Source: JBBRGG01 sp038240875 (lineage in GTDB: Bacteria > Planctomycetota > Phycisphaerae > Phycisphaerales > UBA1924). Taken from it: 6,013 nucleotides of DNA. The stretch lies in the NCBI GenBank assembly GCA_038240875.1, contig JBBRGG010000212.1:1-6013 (forward strand), written 5' to 3'. The position numbers and the translations under genes are program-made. Below, piece by piece: positions 5,017 to 6,013 of the stretch (the first letter of the stretch is position 1; each line of letters begins with the position of its first letter). A model generated the notes under the pieces. That model was not told where the DNA came from. It saw only the letters and a list, made by a program, of their open reading frames with translations, and made no database searches.

Positions 5017-6013
5017 TTAGGCTGATGGCCGAAGATTCTTCGCCACCGGCGTCAAGTACGCACGCGCCGCGGGGATGACCCCAGCAAGCCCGGCGAGCGC
5101 GACCGTGACCATTACGATGCCTATCGCCGTTCGCGGATCCAAGACCGCCGCCACCGTGATCCCCAAGTATGCATGCAGCCAGTGAGCCGCGAATTGCGAC
5201 GCGACGACCGCTATCGCGATGCCAGCGAATGCGCCAAGAATGCCTATCACGATTGATTCCGCAGTGACCAAACCAAAGACGCGGCCTTTGCTCGCGCCCA
5301 AAACCCGCAAGATCGCGATCTGTTGGCGGCGTTGTTCCATGCTGTTGTACAACGCGAGCAATATCGATACCACACTCGACACCAACACGCACGCCGCGAT
5401 TGCAACGAATATCTTGTTCATGCCACCCACGATCACGAAAAGCTTTTCCAGCTCTTGCCTAGGCTGTGCCACTGTGATCGCCGCGTTCTTGCGCAACATA
5501 TCAAAGACCTGTGGCAGGTTCGCTGGCGTGTCGCTCCCTTCGCGCGTGATCAATCGCAGATAAACACCGGTGATCAAGCGATCCGAATCAAGCAGGTCTG
5601 CTTCGGTTGTTGCCGCCTTGGAATCCGCGCGCTTACGGCGGTCGTGGGCGTGGATGATCCACGAACTCGTCAAGTCCGTCATCAACGCACGATCATGGCT
5701 GCCACCAGTTGGCCCCAAGATGCCGACGACGGTGTAGTTAAACTCATCGTGCACATGAGGCTTGATCGCGCCAGGGTCTGCGAGCAAGAGCGATTGCGGC
5801 GCACCGTGCGAAAGATGGATCGTGTCACCCAGCGTGAGCCCGGTCGTGCGAGCCACCGCGTCCCCCACTACGACTTCAAAGGGTGCAGCGAAAAACCTGC
5901 CCTTGGTCAACGTCCAGTTTTCGCCTGGATTTGGCTGGAATTTCTCGAAAAACTCTGGCTTGGTCGCAAGCACAGGCAGCCCCTCAAAGCTGTCGCCATA
6001 TTGCGTCGGGATC
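5017..6013 (-). CDS. FtsX/MacB-type ABC transporter permease, 3' part (start beyond window)
   Basis: The last 331 or so residues are visible; the frame is still open at the window edge, so the true start lies beyond 6013. Residue numbers count from the edge. The first ~195 residues belong to a periplasmic MacB-type core domain, including GDSFEGLP (6-13), GRFFAAPFEVVVG (38-50), LTLGDTIHLSHG (59-70) and FNYTVVGILGPTGG (91-104). Three transmembrane helices of the FtsX domain follow at about 200-222, 245-272 and 296-319. Between the first two lies the typical cytoplasmic motif RRQQIAILRVLGAS (228-241), expected to contact the ATPase. Such proteins carry out mechanotransmission or lipid/lipoprotein/substrate handling at the inner membrane rather than classic solute import. 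The periplasmic motifs resemble permeases found next to DUF3299 proteins, which matches the next gene here. An internal GTG at 5973 is not a credible start because the domain extends upstream of it. The substrate is unknown. Confidence 0.92.
   Translation of the reverse strand, partial: IPTQYGDSFEGLPVLATKPEFFEKFQPNPGENWTLTKGRFFAAPFEVVVGDAVARTTGLTLGDTIHLSHGAPQSLLLADPGAIKPHVHDEFNYTVVGILGPTGGSHDRALMTDLTSSWIIHAHDRRKRADSKAATTEADLLDSDRLITGVYLRLITREGSDTPANLPQVFDMLRKNAAITVAQPRQELEKLFVIVGGMNKIFVAIAACVLVSSVVSILLALYNSMEQRRQQIAILRVLGASKGRVFGLVTAESIVIGILGAFAGIAIAVVASQFAAHWLHAYLGITVAAVLDPRTAIGIVMVTVALAGLAGVIPAARAYLTPVAKNLRPSA

Noticed and set aside
4548..5078. 176-codon plus-strand open frame with Ala/Val-rich start
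   Set aside because: It is the reverse of the low-complexity linker of the DUF3299-like protein, and it runs across the intergenic gap into the permease 3' end; no motif.
4976..5392. 138-codon minus-strand frame inside the permease gene
   Set aside because: It overlaps the FtsX domain in another frame and is rich in Arg, Gly and His; the permease frame has clear membrane helices and the FtsX motif.
1..6013. CRISPR array, tRNA, rRNA or insertion sequence
   Set aside because: I saw no regularly spaced direct repeats, cloverleaf, rRNA-like block, transposase motif or terminal inverted repeats on either strand.

Overview
The window looks like chromosomal DNA from a planctomycete, probably of the Phycisphaerae. 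The best clue is a secreted protein ending in a PTPG motif, a short hydrophobic stretch and a final RRRR, a PEP-CTERM-like sorting tail common in that group. The expanded dihydrolipoamide dehydrogenase and the style of the membrane-anchored DUF3299-like protein fit but do not prove it. No rRNA or other taxonomic marker is present, so the assignment is an inference.

All five genes lie on the minus strand, so transcription runs from high to low coordinates. First comes the 3' part of an FtsX/MacB-type ABC permease (5017-6013, start beyond the window). It is followed 83 bases later by a membrane-anchored protein with a long disordered linker and a DUF3299-like C-terminal domain (3989-4933). Next is a standalone dihydrolipoamide dehydrogenase (2239-3834) ending at a strong intrinsic terminator. 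Then comes a monocistronic-looking PEP-CTERM-type exported protein (1225-1935) with a candidate promoter, a palindromic leader and its own terminator. Last is the 5' part of histidyl-tRNA synthetase hisS (1-995, 3' end beyond the window).

The permease and the DUF3299-like protein are probably one operon and one envelope system. FtsX-type permeases with this periplasmic domain sit beside DUF3299 genes in proteobacteria, including zinc-regulated clusters, so an ABC ATPase gene is expected just beyond 6013. Lpd is the E3 subunit of 2-oxoacid dehydrogenase complexes, and no E1/E2 gene is adjacent. HisS is translation housekeeping. The PEP-CTERM-type protein would be exported by Sec and handled by an exosortase encoded elsewhere. 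I see no mobile element, CRISPR array, tRNA or rRNA. The permease/DUF3299 pair is the most interesting part; the rest is mostly ordinary chromosome.
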